The position numbers were made by a program, and so were the translations under genes. DNA of 64,000 bases from Harmothoe impar. Lineage: Eukaryota; Annelida; Polychaeta; Phyllodocida; Polynoidae. The stretch covers positions 84,592,610 through 84,656,609 of the forward strand of contig OX381707.1 of assembly GCA_947462335.1 (NCBI GenBank), in the 5' to 3' direction. Shown piece by piece: positions 1 to 11,338 of this stretch. The notes under the pieces are model-generated. The model ran no database searches and was not told the DNA's origin. It saw only the letters and a program-made list of their open reading frames with translations. How positions within the stretch are numbered: position 1 is the first letter of the stretch; each line of letters starts with the position of its first letter.

Positions 1-250
1 ATGATTCGTTGTTCCTTATTGTCGTACAGCATGAACGACAATATAATAATCGTTCTATATGTAAGGCCCTCCAGGGGGTGATAACATGCAGAATGACCTG
101 CCATGGTTATCTCACAAATCAGGTAGGGACATGGTCGGTTAACTCTGACGTTGTCATGAAGGGATCGGAAATGGTAGGGATATTACAACAGTCATTTAAC
201 CCTTTAATATAACATAGTTCTTTAATGTGCTAGTCCCTTTTAGTATGGGT

Positions 251-299
251 AAATGCAGCCCTCGTGAGTAACTAGCTGGTGTTGCCTTCAAGCATCATG
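251..299. repeat. Small hairpin, family H21, copy 1
   Basis: An imperfect inverted repeat: 'aaatgcagcc' (251-260) faces 'gttgccttcaagcat' (281-295) across a 20 nt spacer. It belongs to a family of hairpins here in which a 'tgatgca..aatgcagc' arm is separated by about 19-21 nt from its near complement. It sits about 40 nt from the next copy. Confidence 0.45.
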
Positions 300-341
300 C
301 TGACCCTACAGGGTTTAGCCACTCCCGAAAGGGCCAGCGTA

Positions 342-392
342 ATGCACCAATGCAGCACTGGGGAGTTACTTACTGGAGCTGTATTGGTGCAT
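342..392. repeat. Small hairpin, family H21, copy 2
   Basis: Arm 'atgcaccaatgcagc' (342-356) pairs with 'gctgtattggtgcat' (378-392) with one mismatch over 15 bp, leaving a 21 nt loop. The same arm and a 21 nt loop recur at 33623-33679. Confidence 0.6.
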
Positions 393-661
393 CACTACTA
401 AAGATGAATGTAATCTTTTAGAAACATCAGTCCTCAATGTGTTAAGTGTCACACCTGGTATTCAAACAGGGGACTGGCCTTTGGAAAATGGCAGGTGTGA
501 AAACTGAGCAATTTAGAAAAAAAGAGATCATTGAGGGGATACAAATCAAATAATTAAATACCTGAGTTGTATGAGTTATACCAGCATGTAGGCTTGATGG
601 AATTTTGAGAAAAAGAAGGGAAAAAAGGACACAGGACCTGGATTAAAGTAGTTCTGGAGGG

Positions 662-666
662 CGTCT
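662..666. repeat. Left target-site duplication of FB1
   Basis: CGTCT at 662-666 is repeated at 5498-5502, immediately outside the matching ends of FB1. Removing the element and one copy restores a continuous module M that aligns without a gap to the uninterrupted copies near 8070-8100 and 41730-41765. Confidence 0.8.
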
Positions 667-895
667 TGTTGGGCCCTTATCCCTCAAACGAGCCCTTAAC
701 CCTCAAACGAGTAACCGTTTGAGGGATAAGGGCTCACCACGGGCCCTTATCCCTCAAATATGGCGTTAAAGCACAAACGGCCTTATCCCTCAAACGGCCT
801 TATCCCTCAAACGGCCTTAACCCACAAACGGCCTTATCCCTCAAACGGCCTTATCCCTCAAACGGCGTTATCCCTCACACGGCCTTAACCCACAA
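667..895 (+). repeat. FB1 left terminal inverted repeat, short-period part
   Basis: About seven copies of a ~19 bp unit 'cggccttatccctcaaa' follow the terminal palindrome at 676-745. The sequence around 'ccacgggcccttatccc' to 'gcacaaacggcc' matches the inverse of 5380-5430 almost perfectly. Confidence 0.8.
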
Positions 896-3289
896 ACTAT
901 ATAGCGTTTGAGGCATAAGGGCAAGCTGATGTTTAGAGCAAGTTATGCATGTTAGATGACTATAGGGTTTGAGGGATAAGGGCGCACTGATACACAGGTG
1001 GTACTAGATGTATAAGCTTACTATATAGCGTTTGAGGGATAAGGGCAGGTTGATATTTCAGGTAAGGTAGGTATATAGGATCACTATATAGCGTTTGAGG
1101 GATAAGGGCAGGTTGATATTTCAGGTAAGGTAGGTATGTAGGATCACTATATAGCGTTTGAGGGATAAGGGCAGGTTGGTATTTCCGGTAAGCTATGTAT
1201 ACAAGACAACTATATAGGGTTTGAGGGATAAGGGCAAGCTGATGTTATATGCCAGTTAGGTTTATAAGATCACTATACAGCGTTTGAGGGATAAGGGCAA
1301 GTTGATGTTTCAAGGAATTTAGGTATGTAGGATCACTATATAGCGTTTGAGGGATAAGGGCAGGTTGATATTTCAGGTAAGGTAGGTATATGGGATTACC
1401 ATATAGGGTTTGAGGGATAAGGGCAAGTTGATGTTCCAGGCAATTTAGGCACTTAGGAACACCATATAGCGTTTGAGGGATAAGGGCAGGTTGATTTTTC
1501 AGGTAAGGTAGGTATATAGGATTACTATAAAGCGTTTGAGGGATAAGGGCAAGTTGAAGTTACAGGCAATTTAGTTATATAGGATCACTATATGGCGTTT
1601 GAGGGATAAGGGCAAGTTGATGTTTCAGGTAATTTAGGTACGTAGGAACACTTTATAGCGTTTGAGGGATAAGGGCAAGTTGATGTCATATGCCAGTTAG
1701 GTATATAAAATCACTATATAGCGTTTGAGGGATAAGGGCAAGTTGATGTTTAAAGCAAGTTATGCATGTTAGATGACTATAGGGTTTGAGGGATAAGGGC
1801 GCACTGATACACAGGTGGTACTAGATGTATAAGCTAACTATATAGCGTTTGAGGGATAAGGGCAGGTTGATATTTCAGGTAAGGTAGGTATATAGGATCA
1901 CTATATAGCGTTTGAGGGATAAGGGCAGGTTGATATTTCAGGTAAGGTAGGTATGTAGGATCACTATATAGCGTTTGAGGGATAAGGGCAGGTTGGTATT
2001 TCCGGTAAGCTATGTATATTAGACAACTATATAGGGTTTGAGGGATAAGGGCAAGCTGATGTTTTATGCAAGTTAGGTATATAGGATCACTATAATAGCG
2101 TTTGAGGGATAAGGGCAAGTTGATGTTTCAAGGAATTTAGGTATGTAGGATCACTATATAGCGTTTGAGGGATAAGGGCAGGTTGATATTTCAGGTAAGG
2201 TAGGTATATAGGATTACTATATAGCGTTTGAGGGATAAGGGCAAGTTGATGTTACAGGCAATTTATGTATGTAGGATCACTATATAGCGTTTGAGGGATA
2301 AGGGCAAGTTGATGTTTCAGGCAATTTAGGTACTTAGGAACACTATATAGCGTTTGAGGGATAAGGGCAAGTTGATATTTCAGATAAGGTAGGTCAATAG
2401 GATTACTATATAGCGTTTGAGGGATAAGGGCAAGTTGATGTTTCAGGCAATTTATGTATGTAGGATCACTATATAGAGTTTGAGGGATAAGGTCAGGTTG
2501 ATATTTCAGGTAAGGTAGGTAAATAGGATTACTATATAGCGTTTGAGGGATAAGGGCAAGTTGATGTCATATGCCAGTTAGGTATATAAAATCACTTTAT
2601 AGCGTTTGAGGGATAAGGGCAAGTTGATGTTTAAAGCAAGTTATGCATGTTAGATGACTATAGTGTTTGAGGGATAAGGGTGCACTGATACACAGGTGGT
2701 ACTAGATGTATCAGCTTACTATATAGCGTTTGAGGGATAAGGGCAAGTTGATATTTCAGGCAAGTTACATATGTAGGATAACTTTATAGCGTTTGAGGGA
2801 TAAGGGCAGGTTGATATTTCAGGTAAGGTAGGTATATAGGATCACTATATAGCGTTTGAGGGATAAGGGCAGGTTGATATTTCAGGTTAAGGTAGGTATG
2901 TAGGATCACTATATAGTGTTTGAGGGATAAGGGCAGGTTGGTATTCCCGGTAAGCTATGCATATTAGACAACTATATAGGGTTTGAGGGATAAGGGCAAG
3001 CTGATGTTATATGCAAGTTAGGTATATAGGATCACTATATAGAGTTTGAGCGATAAGGGCAGGTTGATATTTCAGGTAAGGTAGGTATATAGGATTACTA
3101 TATAGCGTTTGAGGGATAAGGGCAAGTTGATGTTTCAGGCAATTTATGTATGTAGGATCACTATATAGCGTTTAAGGGATAAGGGCAGGTTGATATTTCA
3201 GGCAAGGTAGGTCAATAGGATTACTATTTAGCTTTTGAGGGATAAGGGCAAGTTGATGTTTCAGGCAAGTTACATATTAAGGATCACTT
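896..3289 (+). repeat. FB1 left arm: ~63 bp tandem array with higher-order structure
   Basis: About 37 units of 62-63 bp, each with 'tatatagcgtttgaggga', 'taagggca' and a variable half 'ttgatatttcaggtaagg'. Variant units recur as blocks: the distinctive 'cacaggtggtactagatgta' starts at about 993, 1810 and 2691, so higher-order units of about 817 and 881 bp have been duplicated, as seen in centromeric satellites. Confidence 0.8.
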
Positions 3290-5270
3290 TATAGTGATAC
3301 AATATACCTATAACTACCCTAAATTATCCATTTGCCCTTATCCCTCAAACGCTTTATAGCGATCCCATACACTAACTGGCCTAAAATATCAACTTGCCCT
3401 TATCCCTCAAACGCTATATAGTGATCCTATATACCTAACTGGCCTAAAATATCAACTTGCCCTTATCCCTCAAACTCTATAAAATGATCCTATATACCTA
3501 ACTGGCCTAAAATATCAACTTGTCCTTATCCCTCAAATGCTATATATAATGATCCTAACTACCTAAGTGGCCTAAAATATCAACTTGCCCTCATCCCTCA
3601 AACGCTACATAGTGATCTTATATAGCTAACTAGTCCAAAATCTCAACTTGCCCTTACGCCTCAAACACTACATAGTCATCTAATATACCTATTTGTACCA
3701 AAAGAATAATCTGCCCTTATCCCTCAAACACTATATAGTGCTTTAATATTCCTAACTAGTCCAACATATTAACTTGGCCTTATGCCTCAAACACCATATA
3801 TAGTGATCCTATGTACACCTAACTACCCTAAATTATCAATTTGCCCTTATCCCTCAAATGCTATATAGTGATCCCATACACTAACTGGCCTAAAATATCA
3901 ACTTACCCTTATCCCTCAAACGCTACATAGTGATCTTATATAGCTAACTAGTCCAAAATATCAACTTGTCCTTACGCCTCAAACACTACATAGTCATCTA
4001 ATAAACCTATTTGTACTAAAAGAATAATCTGCCCTTATCCCTCAAACACTATATAGTGCTCTAATATTCCTAACTAGTCCAACATATTAACTTGGCCTTA
4101 TGCCTCAAACACTATATATAGTGATCCTATACACCTAACTGGCCTAAAATATCAACTTGCCCTTATCCCTCAAACACTATATAGTGCTCTAATATTCCTA
4201 ACTAGTCCAACATATTAACTTGCCCTTATGCCTCAAACACTATATAGTGATCCTATATACCTAACTGGTCTAAAATATCAACTTGCCCTTATCCCTCAAA
4301 CGCTATATAGTGATACAATATACCTTACTATCCTAAATCATCCATTTGCCCTTATCCCTCAAACGCTATATAGCGATCCCATACACTAACTGGCCTAAAA
4401 TATCAACTTGCCCTTATCCCTCAAACGCTATATAACAGTCCTATGTACCTCACCAGCCTGAAATATTAACTTGCCCTTATCCCTCAAACGCTATATAATG
4501 ATCCTATATACCTAAGTGGCCTAAAATATCAACTTGCCCTTATCCCTCAAACGCTACATAGTGATCTTATATAGCTAACTAGTCCAAAATATCAACTTGC
4601 CCTTATGCCTCAAACACTACATAGTCATCTAATATACCTATTTGTATTTAAAGAATAATCTGCCCTTATCCCTCAAACACTATATAGTGCTCTAAATTTC
4701 CTAACTAGTCCAACATTTTAACTTGCCCTTATGCCTCAAACACTATAATAGTGATCTTATATACCTAACTGGTCTAAAATATCAACTTGCCCTTATCCCT
4801 CAAACGCTATATAGTGATACAATATACCTTACTAGTCTAAATCATCCATTTGCCCTTATCCCTCAAACGCTATATAGCGATCCCATACACTAACTGGCCT
4901 AAAATATTAACTTGCCCTTATCCCTCAAACGCTATATAACAGTCCTTTGTACCTAACCAGCCTAAAATATCAACTTGCCCTTATCCCTCAAACGCTATAT
5001 AGTGATCCTATATACCTAACTGGCCTAAAATATTAACTTGCCCTTATCCCTCAAACGCTATATAATGATCCTATATACCTAAGTGGCCTAAAATATCAAC
5101 TTGCCCTTATCCCTCAAACGCTATATAATGATCCTATATACCGAACCGGCCTAAAATATCAACTTGCCCTTATCCCTCAAACGCTGTATAATGATCCTTA
5201 ATACCTAAGTGGCCTAAAATATCAACTTGCCCTTATCCCTCAAACGCTATATATGATGTGGTGGAAGAGT
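3290..5270 (-). repeat. FB1 right arm: the same ~63 bp unit, inverted
   Basis: About 31 units in reverse orientation ('cccttatccctcaaacgcta', then 'gatcctatatacctaactgg'). It too has block duplications: a variant around 'aagaataatctgccctta' occurs near 3700, 4020 and 4650. The two arms have clearly diverged from each other, so they are not a recent assembly fold. Confidence 0.8.
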
Positions 5271-5497
5271 TGTGGTCAAGGCCGTTTGAGGGATAAGGCC
5301 GTTTGAGGGTTAAGGCCGTTTGAGGGATAAGGCCGTTTGAGGGTTAAGGCCGTTTGAGGGATAAGGCCGTTTGAGGGATAGGGCCGTTTGTGCTTTAACG
5401 CCATATTTGAGGGATAAGGGCCCGTGGTGTGCCCTTAACCCTCAAACGGATATTCGTTTGAGGGTTAAGGGCTCGTTTGAGGGATAAGGGCCCCACA
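5271..5497 (-). repeat. FB1 right terminal inverted repeat, short-period part
   Basis: Mirror image of 667-895: alternating 'ggccgtttgagggataa' and 'ggccgtttgagggttaa' units, then 'gtttgtgctttaacgcca' and a terminal GGGATAAGGGCCCCACA. The target duplication follows at 5498-5502. Confidence 0.8.
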
Positions 5498-5790
5498 CGT
5501 CTCCTTCATGCAGTACCCCCTGTGGCAGCTATCAGAACTACAAGTGATGCCACAACTGCTGCCAGACGTCCTCCACTTTACTCATTTTTGTATTCTACTA
5601 CGGTGTATTTTCCTGCTATAACCACCCCGCCTGGAGTCAGGCCTCAACTGGTGGTAAGTGGTGGGTAAGTGCTGCCAAGTGGTTTATAGTCTGTGATCTC
5701 AGTAGCGATGGGAGGAGTCATAAGGAGAGGGATTAGCCAAAGGCCTTTATTTGCTACTGAATAACTGCCTAGATCATGGGGGAAGTCTCT
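5498..5790 (+). repeat. Module M, right half of copy 1
   Basis: It starts with the right CGTCT and continues 'ccttcatgcag', 'ccccctgtggcagctatcag', 'ctggagtcaggcctcaac', 'gtggtttatagtctgtgatc'. The same landmarks occur at 8080-8340, 40905-41170 and 41755-41990. The small plus-strand frame here (5477-5668) is repeat sequence, not a gene. Confidence 0.75.
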
Positions 5791-5802
5791 GGTAAGAGAT
5801 GA

Positions 5803-5850
5803 TTCACCATCAATGATAATTTGGCGGTGGCTTCACGTATTGATGGTGAA
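5803..5850. repeat. Perfect 12 bp hairpin
   Basis: 'ttcaccatcaat' (5803-5814) and 'attgatggtgaa' (5839-5850) are exact reverse complements around a 24 nt loop. No function is apparent. The rest of 5790-5915 shows nothing recognisable. Confidence 0.6.
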
Positions 5851-5914
5851 AGCCATCCGTGAGAGGACCTTAATGGCTACACCAGAAACTCACTGTATTG
5901 AAACACTGCAGTCT

Positions 5915-7330
5915 GTGACATGACATGTTCCAGTACACAGCTGTACAGTGTACAGCAGGGGTCTCAGAAGGTGTCCAGATAACAGACAGCCTGACTAAGT
6001 GACATGTTACACAGCTGTACAGTGTACAGCGGGGGTCTCAGAAGGTGTCCAGATAACAGACAGCCTGACTAAGTGACATGTTACACAGCTGTACAGTGCA
6101 CAGCAGGGGTCTCAGAAGGTGTCCAGATAACGGACAGCCTGACTAAGTGACATGTTACAGTACACAGCTGTACAGTGTACAGCGGGGGTCTCAGAAGGTG
6201 TCCAGATAACAGACAGCCTGACTAAGTGACATGTTACAGTACACAGTGTACAGCGGGGGTCTCAGAAGGTGTCCAGATAACAGACAGCCTGACTAAGTGA
6301 CATGTTACACAGCTGTACAGTGTACAGCAGGGGTCTCAGAAGGTGTCCAGATAACAGACAGCCTGACTAAGTGACATGTTACACAGCTGTACAGTGTACA
6401 ACAGGGGTCTCAGAAGGTGTCCAGATAACAGACAGCCTGACTAAGTGACATGTTACACAGCTGTACAGAGTACAGCGGGGGTCTCAGAAGGTGTCCAGAT
6501 AACAGACAGCCTGACTAAGTGACATGTTACACAGCTGTACAGTGTACAGCGGGGGTCTCAGAGGGTGTCCAGATAACAGACAGCCTGACTAAGTGACATG
6601 TTACACAGCTGTACAGTGTACAGCGGGGGTCTCAGAAGGTGTCCAGATAACAGACAGCCTGACTAAGTGACATGTTACAGTACACAGTGTACAGCGGGGG
6701 TCTCAGAAGGTGTCCAGATAACAGACAGCCTGACTAAGTGACATGTTACACAGCTGTACAGTGTACAGCGGGGGTCTCAGAAGGTGTCCAGATAACAGAC
6801 AGCCTGACTAAGTGACATGTTACACAGCTGTACAGTGTACAGCGGGGGTCTCAGAAGGTGTCCAGATAACAGACAGCCTGACTAAGTGACATGTTACAGT
6901 ACACAGTGTACAGTGGGGGTCTCAGAAGGTGTCCAGATAACAGACAGCCTGACTAAGTGACATGTTACAGTACACAGTGTACAGCGGGGGTCTCAGAAGG
7001 TGTCCAGATAACAGACAGCCTGACTAAGTGACATGTTACAGTACACAGTGTACAGCGGGGGTGTCAGAGGGTGTCCAGATAACAGACAGCCTGACTAAGT
7101 GACATGTTACACAGCTGTACAGTGTACAGCAGGGGTCTCAGAAGGTGTCCAGATAACAGACAGCCTGACTAAGTGACATGTTACACAGCTGTACAGTGTA
7201 CAGAGGGGGTCTCAGAGGGTGTCCAGATAACAGACAGCCTGACTAAGTGACATGTTACACAGCTGTACAGTGTACAGAGGGGGTCTCAGAGGGTGTCCAG
7301 ATAACAGACAGCCTGACTAAGTGCTAGCAG
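5915..7330 (+). repeat. Minisatellite, ~72 bp unit, about 19 copies
   Basis: Tandem units run 'gtgacatgttacacagctgt', 'acagtgtacagcgggggtct', 'cagaaggtgtccagataaca', 'gacagcctgactaa'. Unit length alternates (about 70-77 bp) because a short 'cagta' or 'cagctgta' piece around the palindromic 'acagctgtacagt' is gained or lost. 'gcctgactaag' occurs about 19 times. The array is missing from the parallel region at 41.18 kb, so it arose or was inserted after the duplication. Confidence 0.9.
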
Positions 7331-7690
7331 CAGCTAACAGCAGCTAATCCTACACCAGAGGGAGTGTTGGCCTCTCTGTAGGGTGTTTAATTCTCCAGCT
7401 TGCAGGATCACTCAGAATCAGATCTTCTCGCATCCAACAGCATTATTGAAGTTGATTAAATAGGCCTTTTGATCATGTTCACCTGAGAGTTTAAGAAACA
7501 CCTTTTTTCCTCTAGTCTTCCAAATTAACCTTTAGCAATCACCCCCCCCCCCCCCAGAAAAAGAAAGTCTCTTTCAGAATTAGTCAGAACCTAGACAAAA
7601 GCACAACCTGTGTTTGTATGGACAGTCACCCTTTCCTGCAACATTTCCGCCTGATCTGTCAGCATAAACAATGTTCCACCACCACATCCG
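7331..7690. other. Unassigned spacer with poly-C tract
   Basis: No gene is seen. A C homopolymer sits near 7540-7555. From about 7600 ('tgtttgtatggacagtcacc') the sequence parallels 41200-41280. Confidence 0.5.
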
Positions 7691-9010
7691 GCCAGCCCAG
7701 ATCTCCCACAGGGTGAGATAACGCGTCCCAATCCTTATCATTAAAAGTACTGGAGCTGATGATAAGGTAGGGAGGGACCTGTCGGGGGCATCTCACAATT
7801 CAGGTAGGGACATGGACAGTTAAGTATGTGCCATTCTCACAGGGGCATGGGAAATGGTAGCAGGTTTCAGCGGGTCATTTAAATGCTCCACCAGGTGCCC
7901 ACTCTGGTTGTTGGCCTTTGGAAAACTAGCCTATATAAAAAAGGTAAAGCTGTTTCAGTATAAGCCAGAAATGTGGCAGTCATGTGGCAACTCCAGAGAC
8001 CAAGTGTGTTTTGAGAAAGATATGGGGAAATGCCTCCGTTAGTTCATTCACACAGGAACTGGCTTGAAGTAGTCTTGGAGTGTGCCTTCTTTATGCAGTG
8101 CCCCCTGTGGCAGCTATCAGAACTACAACTGAGGCAACAACTTCTGCCAAATGGCCACCCTTTACTGATTTTGTATTCTACTATGGTGACTTTTCCTGCC
8201 ATAACCGCCCCACCAGGAGTCAGGCCTCAACTTGTGGTAAGTGGTGGGTGAGTGCTACCAAGTGGTTTATAGTCTGTGATCTCAGCAGCGGTAGGAGGAG
8301 CCGTGAATATTGGAATTTGCTAAAGCCCTTTATTTGCCATGGAATAATGTGGTACTAGTGTGGCTCATCTAGTGGGAAATGATGCCTCTGAGACCATTGG
8401 TGTAGTTTCGGTAGCAGCAGTGGAACTCAGTGTTTGGATGCACTGGATAAGTCAGGGCTCTTTAGGAGAACCCAGCAGGGTACACTGTGATTCCTGCACT
8501 TAGCAGAGAATCCTTTAAGAAGGTGACATAGTCTATGATGGTAACCAAACCTGAGACATGTCATAGTTTAAGTTCATAGTTGAGCCTTAGTAAAGTACTG
8601 TTTTCTACTGGGTGCATTGAAAAAAAAGAAATTGAGTTGCAAGAAACAGCATTTGAAAATGAAAAAGACAATTGAAATTACAATTTTCTGTTTTGAGAAA
8701 GACATTCCTCTTAATAGTCATTGGCCAATTTCATCCCTAAATTAAAAGTTAAAAAGCTATTGCAAAGAGACCACGTAAGAATACCACATCACTCATACTC
8801 TGATCAATACAGGTACAGAGTTAAAGGGGTCTCTGGTACACTAATCACAGCTAGAAATAACCTTTTCTCTGATGGCTCCTCCTACTCTAGTGGGTGGTGC
8901 CTTATAGTGTCTTTGTAGCACTGAAGACTTAATTATATGCTTGACATGCCTGGCTGGACACTCCTATTGCATGATGGGGTTAATCATATTGGCTGAATCA
9001 ATGAACCAGA
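7600..9010 (+). repeat. Duplicated block, copy 1 (paralogue at about 41.2-42.75 kb), including module M copy 2
   Basis: Colinear with 41200-42750 in the same orientation over many landmarks: 'agggtgagataac', 'caggtagggacatgg', 'ggttgttggcctttggaa', 'tttatagtctgtgatctcag', and at the end 'tgaatcaatgaaccagag' (about 8994 versus 42728). Identity is moderate, with many small indels. Small frames inside (7854-8358, 8721-8918) are not conserved in reading frame between copies, which argues against coding. Confidence 0.7.
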
Positions 9011-9062
9011 GTTCCCAAGGCATACACACTTCTAAAGGAAAGCAAGGAAAACCCTAGTGTGT

Positions 9063-9440
9063 ACTGATAATGCACCATGGATGATAGCAGTAGTAGTTGG
9101 TGGAGAGGGAACTACTGCAGCACCATGGTGGCAGTAGCAGTGGTCGAGCAGGGAACTACTGCAGCATCATGGTGGCAGTTGTAGTGGTAGAGCAGGGAAC
9201 TACTGCAGCACCATGGTGGCGGTAGCAGTGGTAGAGCAGGGAACTACTGCAGCACCATGGTAGCAGTTGTAGTAGGTGGAGAGGGAACTACTGCAGCACC
9301 ATGGTGGCAGTAGCAGTGGTAGAGGAGGGAACTACTGCAGCACCATGGTGGCAGTATCAGTGGTAGAGGAGGGAACTACTGCAGCACCATGGTGGCAGTA
9401 GTAGTTGGTGGAGAGGGAACTACTGCAGCACTGTGGCAGT
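9063..9440 (+). repeat. Minisatellite, 44 bp unit, about 8 copies
   Basis: 'gggaactactgcag' recurs every 44 bp (9107, 9151, 9195, 9239, 9283, about 9328, 9371, 9415), joined by 'caccatggtggcagtagcag' and 'tggtagag'. It is not present at the equivalent place after 42750. Confidence 0.9.
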
Positions 9441-9608
9441 AACTGTGATAAAGTTGCATTGTGGGTAATCTAATCTGTTATCTATGGTTTCAGTTATCTG
9501 CTTTACCATGATGATTGCTGATCTCAGAAAGACTTGGTGCATTTCCTGAAATGCTGATACTTGATGATAGCAATGTTTCACATTGTTACGACTTAGTGTT
9601 GTGATACC

Positions 9609-10353
9609 TTAAGGACTCTCAGCACCCATATTGCACCAAAATGGTTATGAGGGTTTAATTCCAAGTACATGTGTTACACCTCTACATATTATACATCATT
9701 TGAACCATCTATAATACTTTTATCAAATTCCTTCCATTATTTGGAATTTTCGTCACTGTGGACTGTGAATGGAACAAAAACGTTCCTTTTTATCTTCTTT
9801 TCATGTCAACATCATTATGGGATGGAAAATGGACATAATGTTTAGGTTTAACTATTTTAAACTGATATTAATGTCAATATCTGGGGTCCTTTTTTTTCTT
9901 TTCTTGATATTCCAATTATTAAGGCCTACAGAGCTCTTCAAAGTTGCATAGTTACTAAAAAATGGTAAAAATGGCTATTTACCCCTATTATCACCCACTT
10001 TTTAGCTAACTATGCAACTTTGAAGAGCTGTGTAGGCCTTAATAATTGGAATATCAGGAAAAGAGAAAAAAGGACCCCAGGTATTGACATGAATTTCAGT
10101 TTTCAATTGAGAAATTTAAGAATTTTGTCCAATTTCCATCCCATAATGCTGTTGGAAAAAAAAGAGGCTGAAAATGGAACGTTTTTGTTCCATCCACATT
10201 CCATGGCTACTAAAATGAGAAATAATCGAAGGAATTTGATAAAACTACTATAGATGGTTCAATTGATGTATAATATGTACAGGTTTAACACATTTCCTTG
10301 GAAGTATACCCCTCAAAGTGTTTTAGTGCAATTTGGGTGCTGAGAGTCCTTAA
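9609..10353. mobile_element. Fold-back MITE with TTAA target duplication
   Basis: TTAA at 9609-9612 and 10350-10353 bracket a 737 bp element that starts GGACTCTCAGCACCCA and ends with its exact complement. The pairing carries on inward through 'attgca', 'tgttccattc' and 'aaaaacgtt' to a centre near 9980, so nearly the whole element is a hairpin of two ~350 bp arms. TTAA duplication is typical of piggyBac and Kolobok transposons. The two ORFs of 60 and 77 codons (9769-9951, 10020-10253) are partly complements of each other and not genes. Confidence 0.85.
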
Positions 10354-11338
10354 GCTGTACTCAGCAGCCATTGGCTGAGGGGCTGTCACATGGGGAGGTT
10401 CATTTACATAACAAAGAGGGAGATCTATCACGTGATGTCAGCACATTGTCATGGAGACTTGTAGAGACACCTGGGGAGGTGTGCAGGAACTACAATAGTG
10501 GGTTCTTGTGATATTTTAAGAGGATGAAAATGACACTCTGTCACATTTACTATTCTTCCATGGCCGCATTCTAATCTATCAAATCTATTCTCTCTTTTTA
10601 GAGATTTTGCAACGTTCCAGTCATTGACATTCAATTCACCTTTTCACTCTTTCAACCTTGCTGCAGATAATTTTGCTGCAGATAATTTTTCCTTTTTTTT
10701 GAATTATGTATCCATTTATTTCCCTCTTCATACCCAGTAGGAGATGAAAAGACTGCACACTGCTGCTATTGAGTGCATTACTGCATCAATACAGGAATAT
10801 GGCTGCCATATAGGCTGCCACAACTAAATAGTTCTTAATGATGCATCAATATAGGTAGTCATTCCATGAGGCCAGTGGCAGGTTGTCCTCTGGTGCTGAA
10901 TGCCACAGAGCCGGTTAGATTACTCACTGATTGGCACCAACTTCTTCAGCTATTGTGTCTTAAGTAGGATGCCTTGATTCACTTCCACTGCTGGCAGACA
11001 TCCATGTACATCCTACTGTAATCCAAAGTGCCACCAGGTCAAATCGAGATGGCCGCCATCACTGCTGCCATGATAGGAAATTACCCTCCCACAATGCATC
11101 AATACAGGAAGTCATTCCATGTGGAGATGAGGCTGTGGAAGTTGTCGTCTGGCACTGAATGGTGCGAAGCGCAGGAAATTACTCACTGATTGTCACCAAC
11201 ATTGTGCAGCTATTATGAATATAAATTGTGTGACTATATCAGTTAATGACACTGAGACAGAAGCAGATGTGACATCCGGTTTAACTATTGAGGGAACGGT
11301 GTGGTTTGAATTATTTTGAATTTCATTTTTCTATGCAA
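10354..11338. repeat. Non-coding flank, duplicated at 42.9-43.06 kb and 46.88-47.07 kb
   Basis: 10600-10745 parallels 42920-43059 ('gctgcagat', 'atttccctcttcat'). 11035-11225 parallels 46885-47065 ('ggaaattaccctcccacaat', 'caggaagtcattccatgtg', 'gatgaggctgtggaagttgt'), and 10790-10960 is a weaker internal copy of the same piece. In the other copy these two parts are separated by FB2. No coding sequence is supported; the 61-codon minus frame at 10449-10634 is unremarkable. Confidence 0.6.
11335..11338. repeat. Left target-site duplication of the LTR element
   Basis: GCAA at 11335-11338 abuts the TG of the first LTR and recurs at 26321-26324 straight after the CA of the second. A 4 bp duplication is within the 4-6 bp expected of Ty3/gypsy integrases. 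Confidence 0.8.

Larger units (their letters stand above)
1..661. repeat. Dispersed repeat module M, left half of copy 1, with two small hairpins
   Basis: No gene is seen. Stretches of 61-200 and 470-660 recur in diverged form at 7690-8060 and 41290-41740; shared landmarks are 'ggttatctcacaaatcag', 'ggcctttggaa' and 'gtagttctggag'. The module is interrupted at 667 by a 4.8 kb fold-back insertion and resumes at 5503. Two short hairpins lie inside it (see separate entries). The short ORF at 9-212 lies in the repeat and shows no protein-like features. Confidence 0.7.
667..5497. mobile_element. FB1: 4.83 kb fold-back element with tandem-repeat arms
   Basis: The whole segment is one long imperfect palindrome. 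The left end reads TGTTGGGCCCTTATCCC and the right end, reverse-complemented, TGTGGGGCCCTTATCCC; the match continues for over 150 bp. Inside the ends are short-period repeats, then opposed arrays of a ~63 bp unit containing 'cgtttgagggataagggc'. Orientation flips at about 3289/3290, within 'atcactttatagtgat', giving arms of about 2.6 and 2.2 kb. A 5 bp duplication (CGTCT) flanks it. No transposase or other credible ORF is present (a 94-codon minus frame at 1834-2118 is only translated repeat), so it must be non-autonomous. TGT..ACA ends with a short duplication would fit Ginger-like or integrase-type elements and 5 bp also fits Transib, but neither can be assigned. Confidence 0.85.

Noticed and set aside
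1834..2118. 94-codon minus frame with a repeated peptide
   Set aside because: Translation of the FB1 63 bp unit (a multiple of three); not conserved across the array.
667..5497. Telomere repeat or CRISPR-like array
   Set aside because: Unit is 63 bp without the short telomeric motif; unit halves are not unique spacers, the array is inverted at mid-point and the DNA is animal.
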